Shown one piece after another: positions 8,521 to 17,612 of a DNA stretch of 64,000 nt (position 1 is the first letter of the stretch; each line of letters opens with the position of its first letter). Both the position numbers and the translations under genes were made by a program. The stretch is taken from NCBI RefSeq assembly GCF_000422865.1, contig NZ_AUGW01000013.1, positions 100,441 through 164,440 of the forward strand. The letters are read 5' to 3'. The DNA comes from Oceanospirillum maris DSM 6286 (GTDB lineage Bacteria; Pseudomonadota; Gammaproteobacteria; Pseudomonadales; Halomonadaceae). Below the pieces are notes generated by a model. The model did no database searches, was not told the DNA's origin, and saw only the letters and a program-made list of their open reading frames with translations.

Positions 8521-8549
8521 CCTTACGGTAGCGTAAATAAAGCAGATCA
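8521..8549 (-). promoter_or_regulatory. ECF11-type promoter for the leftward lipid/redox operon
   Basis: On the minus strand the -35 is TGATCT (8544-8549) and the -10 is TAAGG (8521-8525), with exactly 18 bases between. The known ECF11/RpoE consensus of Rhodobacter sphaeroides is close to TGATCC-N18-TAAGA. Transcription would begin near 8513, about 40 bases before the oxidoreductase ATG. Confidence 0.75.
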
Positions 8550-8621
8550 CTTGTTTCACAGATAACCGAGCGGCCCATTTGGGAATCGCCTAGACATAAT
8601 CGAACTGATATCTACGGTCAG

Positions 8622-8650
8622 TGATCCAGCGAAAACACTCGCTCGTAAAA
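8622..8650 (+). promoter_or_regulatory. ECF11-type autoregulatory promoter of the sigma/ChrR genes
   Basis: TGATCC (8622-8627) and TAAAA (8646-8650) are spaced by exactly 18 bases. Together with the facing promoter at 8521-8549 it makes a divergent pair. It overlaps the longest possible reading frame of the sigma gene, so the gene must start further right. Confidence 0.75.
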
Positions 8651-8674
8651 GCAGTAGATAACGGGAGAGAACGG

Positions 8675-9274
8675 ATGGAAAAAGTGCGATCAGCCTCTAA
8701 AAACTGGAATCAGGCTTTAACGGACGTGGGTTTACATCACGACCGTGAAGCGTTTGCGGCCTTGTACCAGTATTTTGCTCCGCGAGTAAAAACCTACCTG
8801 CTGCGTTTTGGCTTAACTGAGGCGCAGGCGGAAGAGCTGGCGCAGGAGGCGCTGTTACAAGTTTGGAGGAAAGCAGAGCAGTATCATGCTGAGAAAGCTG
8901 CTGCGTCTACATGGATCTTCTGTATTGCCCGTAATCTATTTATTGATCAACAGCGATCAGGTCGTGGAAAGCTAGAGAAAAGCACGGACTCTTACCATGA
9001 GCATGAAAGTTTGCTGGATCACCAAGAGTACGCCAGTGACGATAATAGTGATTGGAAGAGTTCACAGAAACATATCGAAGATGCCTTAAAAGAACTACCG
9101 CTTATGCAAGCCCAGCTAGTCTACAAATCTTATTACCAAGGTAAAAGCCACAGTGAGATCGCCGCTGATTTGGAGATACCCATTGGCAGCGTTAAATCTG
9201 GTTTACGTTTGGCTTTTAAAAAATTACGTCTGTCGCTAGCCAGTGATGGCTTAACTGGGGGAGAGCCCGTATGA
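8675..9274 (+). CDS. rpoE: ECF sigma factor, RpoE/ECF11 type
   Basis: Sigma-70-family ECF factor that is expected to direct RNA polymerase to singlet-oxygen or oxidative-stress promoters and to be held by ChrR. Region 2 is visible as ALYQYFAPRVKTYLLRFG through AEELAQEALLQVWRKAEQY with the STWIFCIARNLFIDQQR block. Region 4 is LVYKSYYQGKSHSEIAADL with the helix-turn-helix IPIGSVKSGLRLAFKKLR. I place the start at ATG 8675 (199 residues), where GGGAGAGAACGG precedes it; a GTG at 8621 would put the promoter inside the gene. The stop overlaps the ChrR start by 4 bases, the usual coupling of sigma and anti-sigma. Confidence 0.92.
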   Translation: MEKVRSASKNWNQALTDVGLHHDREAFAALYQYFAPRVKTYLLRFGLTEAQAEELAQEALLQVWRKAEQYHAEKAAASTWIFCIARNLFIDQQRSGRGKLEKSTDSYHEHESLLDHQEYASDDNSDWKSSQKHIEDALKELPLMQAQLVYKSYYQGKSHSEIAADLEIPIGSVKSGLRLAFKKLRLSLASDGLTGGEPV

Positions 9275-9984
9275 AATCTGCTCAAATAGCACCGCCCTAT
9301 GAGCTAATGAACGATGCTCATGTTGCCCCCAAACATCACCCTGACGATGCAACCTTACTGAGTTATGCCGCTGGCAGTTTAAGCCCCGGTGCGCAAATGT
9401 TATTGCAGTGCCATTTGGCCTGCTGTGAGCATTGTCGGCATCGTGTCGCAGACGCTGAAGCTATCGGTGGCGATTTACTGGAGCATCTACCCCAGAGCAG
9501 TATGCGGGCCTCCGTTGATGATATTTTTGCTAAGCTGGATTTGCTCGATACAGCGCCATCGTTAACGTCAAAAGCGGTGCATTTTGAGCGCCCAGACTGG
9601 TTGCCTGAGTGGGCAGAGCCGGTGGCTCAATGGTTAGAAAAAGATCAAAACTGGCAACGGCTTGCACCAGGGATCAGTCAGATTAAGTTCGATCAACCTA
9701 ACTTTTCCGGTGATAAGGCTGTGCGACTGTTAAAGATCTCCCCTGGAACCTGTATGCCTCGGCATGGACATAGCGGTAGTGAGCTGACGCTTATTTTAAG
9801 CGGCTCTTATTGCGATGAAACCGGACGGCTATGCTCGGGGGATGTTGCTGACCTTGATCCTGATATCAATCATCAACCCATTGCCGACCGTGATCAGGAC
9901 TGTATCTGTTTGATTGTTACCGATGCACCGTTAAAGTTTGACGGTTGGATTCCAAAATTAATGCAGCCGTTTTTTGGTCTCTAA
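9271..9984 (+). CDS. chrR: ChrR-type zinc anti-sigma factor
   Basis: The 237-residue protein has the ChrR layout: an N-terminal anti-sigma zinc domain and a C-terminal cupin. The zinc ligands are visible as a His at 22/23, His48, Cys52 and Cys55 (H-x3-C-x2-C). The cupin carries a metal-type motif, PRHGHSGSELTLILSGSY, with an Asn-His near residue 211 (DINHQPIAD). In Rhodobacter the cupin is needed for the singlet-oxygen response and the N-terminal domain binds sigma. The ATG overlaps the stop of the sigma gene (ATGA). Divergent location from the operon it would control supports the assignment. Confidence 0.92.
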   Translation: MKSAQIAPPYELMNDAHVAPKHHPDDATLLSYAAGSLSPGAQMLLQCHLACCEHCRHRVADAEAIGGDLLEHLPQSSMRASVDDIFAKLDLLDTAPSLTSKAVHFERPDWLPEWAEPVAQWLEKDQNWQRLAPGISQIKFDQPNFSGDKAVRLLKISPGTCMPRHGHSGSELTLILSGSYCDETGRLCSGDVADLDPDINHQPIADRDQDCICLIVTDAPLKFDGWIPKLMQPFFGL

Positions 9985-10107
9985 GCCTTAACAGGGATTC
10001 AAACAAGAGGCATATCCTCTAATAGCGATGATGTTATGCTGCAAGCTGAAACTGCCTAAAATTAGGTGGCACGACTAACATTAAGTAAGATTAAGGATAT
10101 TTTCGTT

Positions 10108-10788
10108 ATGGCCTTTACTTTGCAATGGTCTGATCAAAAACCAACGCCTTGGAATCTAGGGAAAATAGTCTGCATTGGCCGTAACTATGCGGAACATGCT
10201 AAAGAGTTGAATAACCCTATTCCGGCGACACCTTTGCTTTTTATTAAACCTGCCACGGCGGCTGTTGATATCACGCAGCCTTTAGTGCTACCCCAAGGGC
10301 AAGGCGAATGCCATCATGAAGCGGAGATTGCTCTGCTAATTGGTGATACATTAAGCAAAGTAAGCCCAGAAGAGGCGATCGATAAAGTTGTTGGCGTTGG
10401 GCTAGGGCTTGATCTGACCCTGCGAGACCTGCAAAGCACGTTGAAAAAGAATGGCCATCCGTGGGAAGTTTCAAAAGCATTTGATGGCTCTGCGCCTTTA
10501 TCCGCTTTTGTTCCTTGCCAATTGATCGGCGATAAAATCCTACATATTACGTTAAGTGTGAATGATCAGTTGCGCCAAGAGGGTAGTAGCGACCAGATGA
10601 TCACACCATTGGCGGAGCTTGTTAGTATTATCAGCCAAACATTTACCCTGGAAGCGGGTGATGTTGTATTAACAGGAACCCCAGCCGGGGTTGCTGCTCT
10701 TAAAGCCGGTGATCATTTTGCAATGAGCTTGAAAGGCCGTGATCAACAGAATGATTGTCTTGCGATTAAAGGGTGTGTTGCAAGCTGA
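10108..10788 (+). CDS. Fumarylacetoacetate hydrolase family protein
   Basis: FAH-fold enzyme of about 226 residues (YcgM/FAHD1-like size). The family motifs KIVCIGRNYAEHAKELN, LLFIKPATA, the metal-binding ECHHEAEIALLI and the GDVVLTGTPAGVA block are all present. Members are Mg-dependent hydrolases, decarboxylases or isomerases of acyl-pyruvate type compounds; the substrate here is unknown. The start is ATG 10108, with AAGGAT 8 bases upstream, rather than an upstream GTG at 10066 without a site. It follows chrR by 124 bases and shares a terminator with rpiA, which faces it. Confidence 0.9.
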   Translation: MAFTLQWSDQKPTPWNLGKIVCIGRNYAEHAKELNNPIPATPLLFIKPATAAVDITQPLVLPQGQGECHHEAEIALLIGDTLSKVSPEEAIDKVVGVGLGLDLTLRDLQSTLKKNGHPWEVSKAFDGSAPLSAFVPCQLIGDKILHITLSVNDQLRQEGSSDQMITPLAELVSIISQTFTLEAGDVVLTGTPAGVAALKAGDHFAMSLKGRDQQNDCLAIKGCVAS

Positions 10789-10794
10789 CATAAG

Positions 10795-10825
10795 AAACGG
10801 TAGCCCTATAGCTACCGTTTTTATT
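10795..10825. terminator. Bidirectional terminator between the FAH gene and rpiA
   Basis: AAACGGTAGC (10795-10804) pairs perfectly with GCTACCGTTT (10811-10820) around a 6-base loop, followed by TTATT on the plus strand. Confidence 0.8.
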
Positions 10826-10861
10826 ACTGGCTGAGGCTGCCCACAAAAACTACTTTTGAGG

Positions 10862-11536
10862 CTACTTAGCGGTTAGTTTTTTAACGCCATCAACGCCACC
10901 TAGAAGCAGAATATCCGCTGGACGTAATGCAAACAGGCCGTTGGTGACAACCCCTGTAATGTTGTTGATTTTTTGTTCAATGGTTAACGGATCATCAATA
11001 GGGAAGTTGTATAGATCCAGAATTACATTGCCGTTATCGGTTACAAAGTCTTCACGGTAAACGGGATTGGCTCCCATTTTTACCAGCTCCCGAGCCACGT
11101 AGCTACGTGCCATTGGAATCACTTCAACCGGCAGCGGAAAACCTCCCAGAATAGGCACTTGCTTGCTTTCATCGGCGATGCAGATAAAGGTTTGTGATGC
11201 CGCACCAATAATCTTCTCACGGGTTAGTGCGCCGCCACCGCCTTTTACCATGTGCAGGCGATCATTAACTTCATCAGCCCCATCGACATAAACCGGCACC
11301 GTACCTACACCGTTTAGGTCATAAACAGCAATACCGTGGGCTTGAAGGCGTTCACGAGTTGCTTCAGAACTGGCAACCGCACCGTCAAAATCAAATTTGA
11401 TGGTCGCTAAAGCATCAATAAAAAAGTTTGCGGTAGAGCCTGTGCCCACGCCAACAATGCTATCTTTATCGATGATTTTTTTAACTTCTTCTAGGGCTGC
11501 TTCTGCAACTGCTTTTTTCAGATCGTCTTGAGTCAT
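10862..11536 (-). CDS. rpiA: Ribose-5-phosphate isomerase A
   Basis: Interconverts ribose 5-phosphate and ribulose 5-phosphate in the non-oxidative pentose phosphate pathway (cytosol). The product is 224 residues, close to E. coli RpiA. Visible family motifs are the phosphate loop [16 protein letters not shown], the DGADEVN metal/substrate motif and [12 protein letters not shown], which carries the catalytic Glu environment. It is a single gene diverging from ilvA with about 180 bases between, as in E. coli-type and Pseudomonas-type genomes. Confidence 0.96.
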   Translation of the reverse strand: MTQDDLKKAVAEAALEEVKKIIDKDSIVGVGTGSTANFFIDALATIKFDFDGAVASSEATRERLQAHGIAVYDLNGVGTVPVYVDGADEVNDRLHMVKGGGGALTREKIIGAASQTFICIADESKQVPILGGFPLPVEVIPMARSYVARELVKMGANPVYREDFVTDNGNVILDLYNFPIDDPLTIEQKINNITGVVTNGLFALRPADILLLGGVDGVKKLTAK

Positions 11537-11719
11537 GGGATTTGAGCCTGGATGGGGGGTCTTTTTTAGACGCTAACGGATAAAATACCCGCATATTATA
11601 CGGGGTAAGGCCGGTAAGCTGTAGACGTTATCTTGCCATAAGGCATAAGATAGTCGGCTTTATGGTGAACCCTATATAAATCACTACCCTATCGTGTTGT
11701 TCAAAGAGTGGAAAAGAGA

Positions 11720-13231
11720 ATGTTGGAAAGATACGTAAAGCGCATTTTACAGGCCCGCGTTTATGATGTGGCCATAGAAACTCCTCTGAGTGAGGCTCGT
11801 TTTCTCTCCAAACGATTGAACAACACCATTTTGATTAAGCGCGAAGACCTACAGCCCGTTTTCTCATTTAAATTGCGCGGCGCTTACAATGCGATGGCGC
11901 AGTTGACGGAAGAAGAGAAAGCCCGTGGCGTTATTACCGCCTCTGCAGGTAATCATGCTCAAGGTGTGGCAATGGCGGCTAAGCATATGGGGATTAAGGC
12001 GATTATTGTGATGCCTAAAATTACTCCAGAAATTAAAGTCGCGTCCGCTAAAGCCCGTGGCGCAAAGGTTATTCTAAAAGGCGATGCCTTTGCAGAAGCG
12101 TCTGAGTACGCCCAAGAGCTGGTAAAAGAGAAAGGCTACACCTATATCCCTCCTTACGATCACCCTGAAGTGATTGCAGGACAAGGTACGGTCGCGATGG
12201 AAATTCTGCGTCAGTATCCTGCGGATATTGATGCTATTTTTGTTCCTGTGGGCGGCGGTGGTTTAATCGCCGGTATCGCGGCTTACGTGAAATACTTACG
12301 TCCTGACATCAAGGTTATCGGTGTTGAAGCGGAAGATGCGGCCTGCCTAAAAGCGGCTATGGATGCTGGCGAACGGGTCATTCTTGATCAGGTTGGTATT
12401 TTTGCTGAAGGTGTGGCTGTGGCTCAAATTGGTGAAGAGCCGTTTCGTATCGCTCAGCACTTTGTTGATGATGTGATCACGGTAAATACCGATGAGATCT
12501 GTGCCGCCGTAAAAGACGTGTTTGAAGACACCCGTGCGGTATCGGAGCCTTCTGGTGCGCTCTCTTTGGCTGGCCTAAAAAAGTATGTACAGCAGAACAA
12601 TACAAAAGGCGAAACCCTTATCTGTATTAACTCTGGCGCTAATACCAATTTTGACCGCCTACAGCATATTGCCGAGCGTGCGGAGCTAGGTGAAAAACGG
12701 GAAGCGATTCTAGCGGTGACGATTCCTGAGCGTCCGGGCAGCTTTAAACAGTTCTGCAAAATTGTGGGCCGTCGCATGGTGACAGAATTCAACTATCGCT
12801 ATTCTGATAGTCGTGATGCCAAAATTTTTGTGGGTATCCAACTAAAAGATATTAACGATCGGGCTGAACTGATTCGCTCATTAGATGCTGAAGGCTATCC
12901 GACCATCGACCTTAGCGACAACGAGATGGCTAAACTGCATATTCGTCACCTTGGTGGTGGGCGTAATGATGATATTGAAAACGAGCAACTGTTCCGTTTT
13001 GAGTTCCCCGAGCGTCCGGGTGCGTTACTTAATTTCCTTAATAATCTTGGTCAGAATTGGAACATCTCTCTGTTCCATTACCGTAATCACGGTGCCGCCT
13101 ATGGTCGTGTCTTGATCGGTATGCAGGTGCCTAATAAAGACAAACAAAAAGTATCTGAATATTTAGATCGGATCGGTTATCGCTACTGGGATGAGAGCGG
13201 AAACCCTGCTTATCATCTGTTTTTGCAGTAA
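11720..13231 (+). CDS. ilvA: Threonine ammonia-lyase, biosynthetic (IlvA)
   Basis: PLP enzyme that deaminates threonine to 2-oxobutanoate, the first step to isoleucine. The catalytic Lys is in SFKLRGAYNAM, the substrate loop is SAGNHAQGVA and the PLP-phosphate loop is GGGGLIAG. Two C-terminal ACT-like regulatory domains (from about residue 330 to the end) identify the allosteric biosynthetic form rather than the short catabolic TdcB. About 503 residues from ATG 11720; a GTG 12 bases upstream is an alternative, and GTGGA serves as a weak ribosome-binding site for the ATG. Transcribed alone, divergent from rpiA. Confidence 0.96.
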   Translation: MLERYVKRILQARVYDVAIETPLSEARFLSKRLNNTILIKREDLQPVFSFKLRGAYNAMAQLTEEEKARGVITASAGNHAQGVAMAAKHMGIKAIIVMPKITPEIKVASAKARGAKVILKGDAFAEASEYAQELVKEKGYTYIPPYDHPEVIAGQGTVAMEILRQYPADIDAIFVPVGGGGLIAGIAAYVKYLRPDIKVIGVEAEDAACLKAAMDAGERVILDQVGIFAEGVAVAQIGEEPFRIAQHFVDDVITVNTDEICAAVKDVFEDTRAVSEPSGALSLAGLKKYVQQNNTKGETLICINSGANTNFDRLQHIAERAELGEKREAILAVTIPERPGSFKQFCKIVGRRMVTEFNYRYSDSRDAKIFVGIQLKDINDRAELIRSLDAEGYPTIDLSDNEMAKLHIRHLGGGRNDDIENEQLFRFEFPERPGALLNFLNNLGQNWNISLFHYRNHGAAYGRVLIGMQVPNKDKQKVSEYLDRIGYRYWDESGNPAYHLFLQ

Positions 13232-13497
13232 TGGTTCTGCTCTGGGCTAGAACTGTTGATATTACGGTTGGCCTCTTTTTTGCTGTGTCTTTTCTAAGCG
13301 GTATTTTTAGTCGAAAAACCGGCAAAAAATGACCTAGACAAAGAGCCTGTAAGGTATCTATTGCAAAGCAAGTGGACCTCTATAAACTATAAGCATTAAC
13401 CGTGAAAACACTCATATCGACAATGTTATTTAAGTATTTTGGTGGGTTTTCTCGATTTTGGTTTGTAGGCTCTATATAGAAGAGGCAAGGAATAACC
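13232..13497. other. Non-coding stretch between ilvA and the micropeptide gene
   Basis: No gene is supported here. The stretch contains AT-rich sequence ahead of the 30-codon gene and no convincing terminator for ilvA. Confidence 0.5.
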
Positions 13498-13590
13498 ATG
13501 AAAAAAAATCGACCTGATCTAGTAACGGTATTGGTACTGATATTTGGATTAGGGGTTGTTGTGACCAGTTACGCACAGGGATTATTTTAG
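13498..13590 (+). CDS. 30-residue single-membrane-span micropeptide
   Basis: A 30-codon gene starting at ATG 13498 with AAGGA 6 bases upstream and ending in TAG at 13590. The product begins MKKNRPDLVT, continues with about 13 mostly hydrophobic residues (VLVLIFGLGVVVT) and ends SYAQGLF. The positive N-terminus before a single hydrophobic helix suggests an inner-membrane peptide with the N-terminus inside. It has its own terminator downstream and no partner on its strand nearby. I believe similar tiny peptides with RPDLVT occur in related marine genera, but this is from memory and no function is known. Confidence 0.6.
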   Translation: MKKNRPDLVTVLVLIFGLGVVVTSYAQGLF

Positions 13591-13738
13591 CGTTTGGGTT
13601 ATCCGGCTTAGTCGGGCTTAGGGTTAGTGACTCGTTAGTTAGGGTTTGTTAGCTAGAGTTCGTTCGCTTAGATAGATTTCGTCAGATAGCCACAATTAGC
13701 TTAAATCCGTTGGATGGTTACACGATCCAGTAAGTATA

Positions 13739-13768
13739 AAAACCTCACTTTTGATGTGGGGTTTTTTT
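13739..13768 (+). terminator. Rho-independent terminator after the micropeptide gene
   Basis: AAAACCTCAC (13739-13748) pairs with GTGGGGTTTT (13756-13765) with one G-U pair, followed by a long T-run. The stretch 13591-13738 before it holds only GTTAG-rich degenerate repeats. Confidence 0.75.
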
Positions 13769-13909
13769 GTTTTTGTCATGCTAGTCTTAATCTTAATAAC
13801 ACAAAATGCTGGGTTATCAGACAATTGATAACAAAAGGCTAGCAGTCACATCGGTTGGTAATTGGTAATATCTTAATTTGATGTCCGACTAATATATTAA
13901 GGAATCTCT

Positions 13910-16900
13910 GTGCGGCACTTTACAATGGTAGTTCTGCTCGTACTCACGGTTAATATTTTTGCTGGCTTACTTGGTGTGCAGCTAGCGATTCCACCAGGTT
14001 ATGCAACGGCAATTTGGCCGCCATCAGGGGTTGCCTTAGCATCCGTGCTTATCTGGCGTACTCCAGGATTAGTCGGCGTCTGGTTCGCTTCTTTTTTTAT
14101 CAATGTTATTAACCAACATGGCTTGCAGATCCCTGCCATTGAAGCATTAATTGCCCCGACATGGATTGCTAGCGCCTCTGCCTTACAGGCAATATTGGGG
14201 GCTTTTCTAATGCGCCGTTATATCGGCTACCCTACACGTCTTAATCGAGTTGGCGATATTTTACGCTTTCTTATCCTTGCTGGGCCGGTGAGCTGCTTGG
14301 TCAGTGCCACCCTAAGTGTTGGTTTCTTAATTTCCACCGGCGTTGTTGATGCTCAGGTCGCGGAGATTAACTGGCTCACGTGGTGGGTGGGCGATACCAT
14401 TGGCGTGACTGTTTTTGCTCCATTAATGTTTTTGATGTTTGCCCTGCCGCGTCGTTACTGGAAAGCTCAGCGTTTTACTGTAGGGCTACCTTTGATCTTG
14501 GTGGTTATTTTCACAATATTAATGTACCGCCAAGGGCTAGATAAAGAGGAAGAAAGTCAGAGTGTTCGTTTTAAAGGACAAGCGAATGCCCTACAGCTAG
14601 CGATACAGGCAGAGCTGAATGCCCATATTAATCAGCTTTACAATCTACGGGGCTTTCTTTATTCCAATTTGGAGACCTCTCCTGCTGACTTTAAACGCTT
14701 TGCCGAAGAGGTTCTGCAACGCCAAACCAGTCTGCAAGGCTTGTCATGGAATGTGTATCTGCACGACCACGAGCGAGAAAACTTTGAAGACAAAATGCGC
14801 CAAGTCTATAAAGGCGTGCCTTTTATGCTTCAGGAGCGGCATTCAATTTACGGCCTTGTGCGCTCAGAGCGGCGAGATAACTATGTCGTTGTTACTTTAA
14901 TCGAGCCTTTTGATCTTAATCAGGCGGCTCTCGGCTTTGACGTTCTATCTAGTCCATTGCGCCGCCAAGCGTTAGAACAAGCGGTGAGAACTGGTCGTGC
15001 GAGTGCTACCTATCCGATTCGATTAGTGCAGGAGTTCGGTGAGCAGAAAGGCGCGCTAATCTTCCTTCCTGGGTTTCATTCAAAGAGCACCCCAGAACAA
15101 GAAGGTGAGCGGCTTGATGCCCTGGCAGGCTATGTTGTTGCTGTCGTACGCATTGATGATCTAATTAACAATGTTTTAGCGCGATACAATCTAAAGAAAA
15201 ATGGACTTCGTCTTTACCCCAAAGGCAGCCCTGATCAGCTTTATTATACCTCTGGTGAATTTGATACCAGTGAAAAGGGTATGCTGTATGACCAATCGGA
15301 AATTCGTGTAGGGTCAGGGGTTTGGATACTTGAGCAGGCAGCATCAAAACAAAATCTTGGTTATTCTTGGGGGCTTTATTTTGTTTTAACCGGCGGCTTT
15401 TTTATGACCTCTTTGATGGGGGGCTTCCTGTTGGTGCTGGCAGGGCGTTCATCTGATATCTCAAGGCAGGTACGTTTACGTACCAAAGAGCTGCAGAAAA
15501 GTAATGAGTTGCTCGCTGAATCCCAGCGCATTGCTCAAATGGGCAGTTGGGAGTGGGCTCATAACGGCTTAGATCATCAATGGTCTGCTCAATTTTATGA
15601 CTTGCTGGATCTTGATCCAGAGGAGCATAAAGCCAGTGAGCGCTTATTTTTAGAGCAGTTAGCACCGGAGCAGATGCCAGAGGTAGAGCGGGCGTTAGCG
15701 AGTGCTATTCGAGGGCAGCGTTTGGATATTGAATGTTGTTTACGGGTGCAAAATGATAAACCTCAGCGCCACTTAGCGCTTAAGGGTGAGCGCGTTATTG
15801 TGAATCACCGAAACGGTGGGCAAAATCATTTCCTTTCTATTGTTGCGCGGGATATTACCGAACAGCAGTATGCGGCCCAAGAGCTTGAGCTGGCTGCGAT
15901 CACCTTTGAAACCCATGAAGCCATTGTTATTACGGATCCTCAGACGGTGATTCAGCGTGTTAATAAAGCTTTTACTCGAATTACGGGGTACAGCAGCGAT
16001 GAAGTTTTGGGTAAGAAGATTAACTTTCTAAAATCCGGTCGCCACGGTGATAATTTTTATCGTGAGCTTTGGCAGTCCTTGGCATTAAAGGGCCACTGGC
16101 ACGGTGAAATCTGGAATAAGCGTAAAGACGGCGTTATTTACCCTGAAATGGTGACGATCACCGCCGTGGATACCTTAGGGCAAGGTCAACCTACGCACTA
16201 TGTGGCTGCTTTTCTGGATATTACAGAGAAGAAGGCCAGTGAAGAGCGCATTCGTTATTTAGCGTACTACGACTCTATAACACAGCTGCCCAACCGGGAT
16301 TTGTTTATGGAATCCCTGCGGCATCAATTAGCTCATTGTGAGCGCCATAACGGTTATACCGCTCTGCTGTTTATGGATCTTGATAACTTTAAGATGCTGA
16401 ATGACTCCCTTGGTCATGATATTGGCGATGAACTGCTAAAAAGGGTTGCCGAACGATTAACTGACGTACTGCGAGCGGAAGATATTTTCAGTCGATTTGG
16501 TGGCGATGAATTCCTCTTCCTGCTACCGGCCAACGACGAAACGCCAGAGCAGGTGATGGATCAGGCTGCCCATGTCGCCGATCGAATCCTAAGCTCACTA
16601 GAAGAGCCGTTTGATCTTAAAGGTCATAACCATAAGGTAAGCGCGAGTATTGGTATTACGTATCTGCCTCAGCTAGATACTGAGGCGGAAGGTTATATTC
16701 AGCAGGCGGATACAGCCATGTATCGTGCAAAAAATGCTGGTAAAGCCGCTTTTGCTTTCTATGAACCTCAAATGCAAATGGAGATTTTGAATCGATTAGA
16801 GCTTGAAAAGTCGATTCGAACGGCCTTAGAACAAGATCAATTTGTACTCTTTTACCAACCGCAGCATGATCAACACGGAGCGATGGTGGGTTGCGAAGCA

Positions 16901-17569
16901 CTGGTGCGCTGGAATCATCCTGAGCGGGGTATTGTCGGGCCTATTGAATTTATTGGTGTGGCAGAAGAGAGCAGCCTTATTGTCGATTTAGGTCTGCAAG
17001 TTCTTGAGAAAGCGTGCCATCAAATGCAGCTCTGGCTAGGGACATCCATGGGCGACTGCGAAGTATCTATCAATATCAGCTCGCGGCATTTTGCTCATCC
17101 AGCATTTATTCAGCATATTGAATCGGCTCTGGAACGCTATCCCGCGATAAAGGGTAAGCTTTGGTTAGAAATCACCGAAGGCGTTTTCCTTAAATCGGGC
17201 GCTAATCTGGACGAAACTTTTAAGCAGTTGAAGAGGATGCAGATGCGCTGCTCGATTGATGATTTTGGTACTGGGTATTCTTCTCTCGGGTATCTGAAGA
17301 ATCTGGATATTGATCAGCTAAAAATTGCTCAAGAATTTGTACGGGACTTGGTGACAGATGAAAGAGATGCGCAGCTGGTTAAAGCTATTGTGCAGATGGG
17401 CATTAGTCTTGGTATTCATTTGGTGGCGGAAGGGGTAGAAACTCAAGCTCAGTATGACTTCTTGCAAGAGTTGGGCTGCCCTTGTTATCAAGGTTACTTA
17501 TTTGCACGGCCTATGCCCGCTGATGAGTTATTAGATTATCAGCAGAAGCTGCTTTTAGAGCGATCCTAG
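13910..17569 (+). CDS. MASE1-CHASE-PAS-PAS-GGDEF-EAL membrane sensor for c-di-GMP
   Basis: 1219 residues. An N-terminal MASE1 membrane domain (about 1-205, several helices) is followed by a periplasmic CHASE-type domain (about 215-480), another transmembrane helix near 487-507, two PAS domains (about 545-780), a GGDEF domain with intact GGDEF at 864-868 and an EAL domain with EAL at 996-998. An RxxD inhibitory site (RAED) lies exactly five residues before GGDEF. The EAL half keeps EITE, DDFGTGYSSL, AEGVE and QGYLF, but the usual KID reads KIA (Ala1140). Diguanylate cyclase activity is well supported; phosphodiesterase activity may be weakened. GTG start with AAGGA upstream; single gene. Confidence 0.93.
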   Translation: MRHFTMVVLLVLTVNIFAGLLGVQLAIPPGYATAIWPPSGVALASVLIWRTPGLVGVWFASFFINVINQHGLQIPAIEALIAPTWIASASALQAILGAFLMRRYIGYPTRLNRVGDILRFLILAGPVSCLVSATLSVGFLISTGVVDAQVAEINWLTWWVGDTIGVTVFAPLMFLMFALPRRYWKAQRFTVGLPLILVVIFTILMYRQGLDKEEESQSVRFKGQANALQLAIQAELNAHINQLYNLRGFLYSNLETSPADFKRFAEEVLQRQTSLQGLSWNVYLHDHERENFEDKMRQVYKGVPFMLQERHSIYGLVRSERRDNYVVVTLIEPFDLNQAALGFDVLSSPLRRQALEQAVRTGRASATYPIRLVQEFGEQKGALIFLPGFHSKSTPEQEGERLDALAGYVVAVVRIDDLINNVLARYNLKKNGLRLYPKGSPDQLYYTSGEFDTSEKGMLYDQSEIRVGSGVWILEQAASKQNLGYSWGLYFVLTGGFFMTSLMGGFLLVLAGRSSDISRQVRLRTKELQKSNELLAESQRIAQMGSWEWAHNGLDHQWSAQFYDLLDLDPEEHKASERLFLEQLAPEQMPEVERALASAIRGQRLDIECCLRVQNDKPQRHLALKGERVIVNHRNGGQNHFLSIVARDITEQQYAAQELELAAITFETHEAIVITDPQTVIQRVNKAFTRITGYSSDEVLGKKINFLKSGRHGDNFYRELWQSLALKGHWHGEIWNKRKDGVIYPEMVTITAVDTLGQGQPTHYVAAFLDITEKKASEERIRYLAYYDSITQLPNRDLFMESLRHQLAHCERHNGYTALLFMDLDNFKMLNDSLGHDIGDELLKRVAERLTDVLRAEDIFSRFGGDEFLFLLPANDETPEQVMDQAAHVADRILSSLEEPFDLKGHNHKVSASIGITYLPQLDTEAEGYIQQADTAMYRAKNAGKAAFAFYEPQMQMEILNRLELEKSIRTALEQDQFVLFYQPQHDQHGAMVGCEALVRWNHPERGIVGPIEFIGVAEESSLIVDLGLQVLEKACHQMQLWLGTSMGDCEVSINISSRHFAHPAFIQHIESALERYPAIKGKLWLEITEGVFLKSGANLDETFKQLKRMQMRCSIDDFGTGYSSLGYLKNLDIDQLKIAQEFVRDLVTDERDAQLVKAIVQMGISLGIHLVAEGVETQAQYDFLQELGCPCYQGYLFARPMPADELLDYQQKLLLERS

Positions 17570-17582
17570 GGCTATAAATCAT

Positions 17583-17612
17583 GTGATCAGGCGCGGTAAA
17601 TGCCCTGATCAC
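17583..17612. terminator. Inverted repeat at the junction of two convergent genes
   Basis: GTGATCAGG (17583-17591) and CCTGATCAC (17604-17612) are perfect arms. The hairpin overlaps the 3' end of fau and follows the GGDEF-EAL gene. No T-run, so termination is only a possibility. Confidence 0.35.

Noticed and set aside
8621..8674. GTG start giving an 18-residue longer sigma factor
   Set aside because: This stretch contains the -35 and -10 of the sigma-dependent promoter, and the GTG has no ribosome-binding site; ATG 8675 has one.
13591..13738. GTTAG-rich stretch as a CRISPR-like or telomere-like repeat
   Set aside because: Units are irregular in length and sequence with no spacers; it looks like decayed simple sequence.
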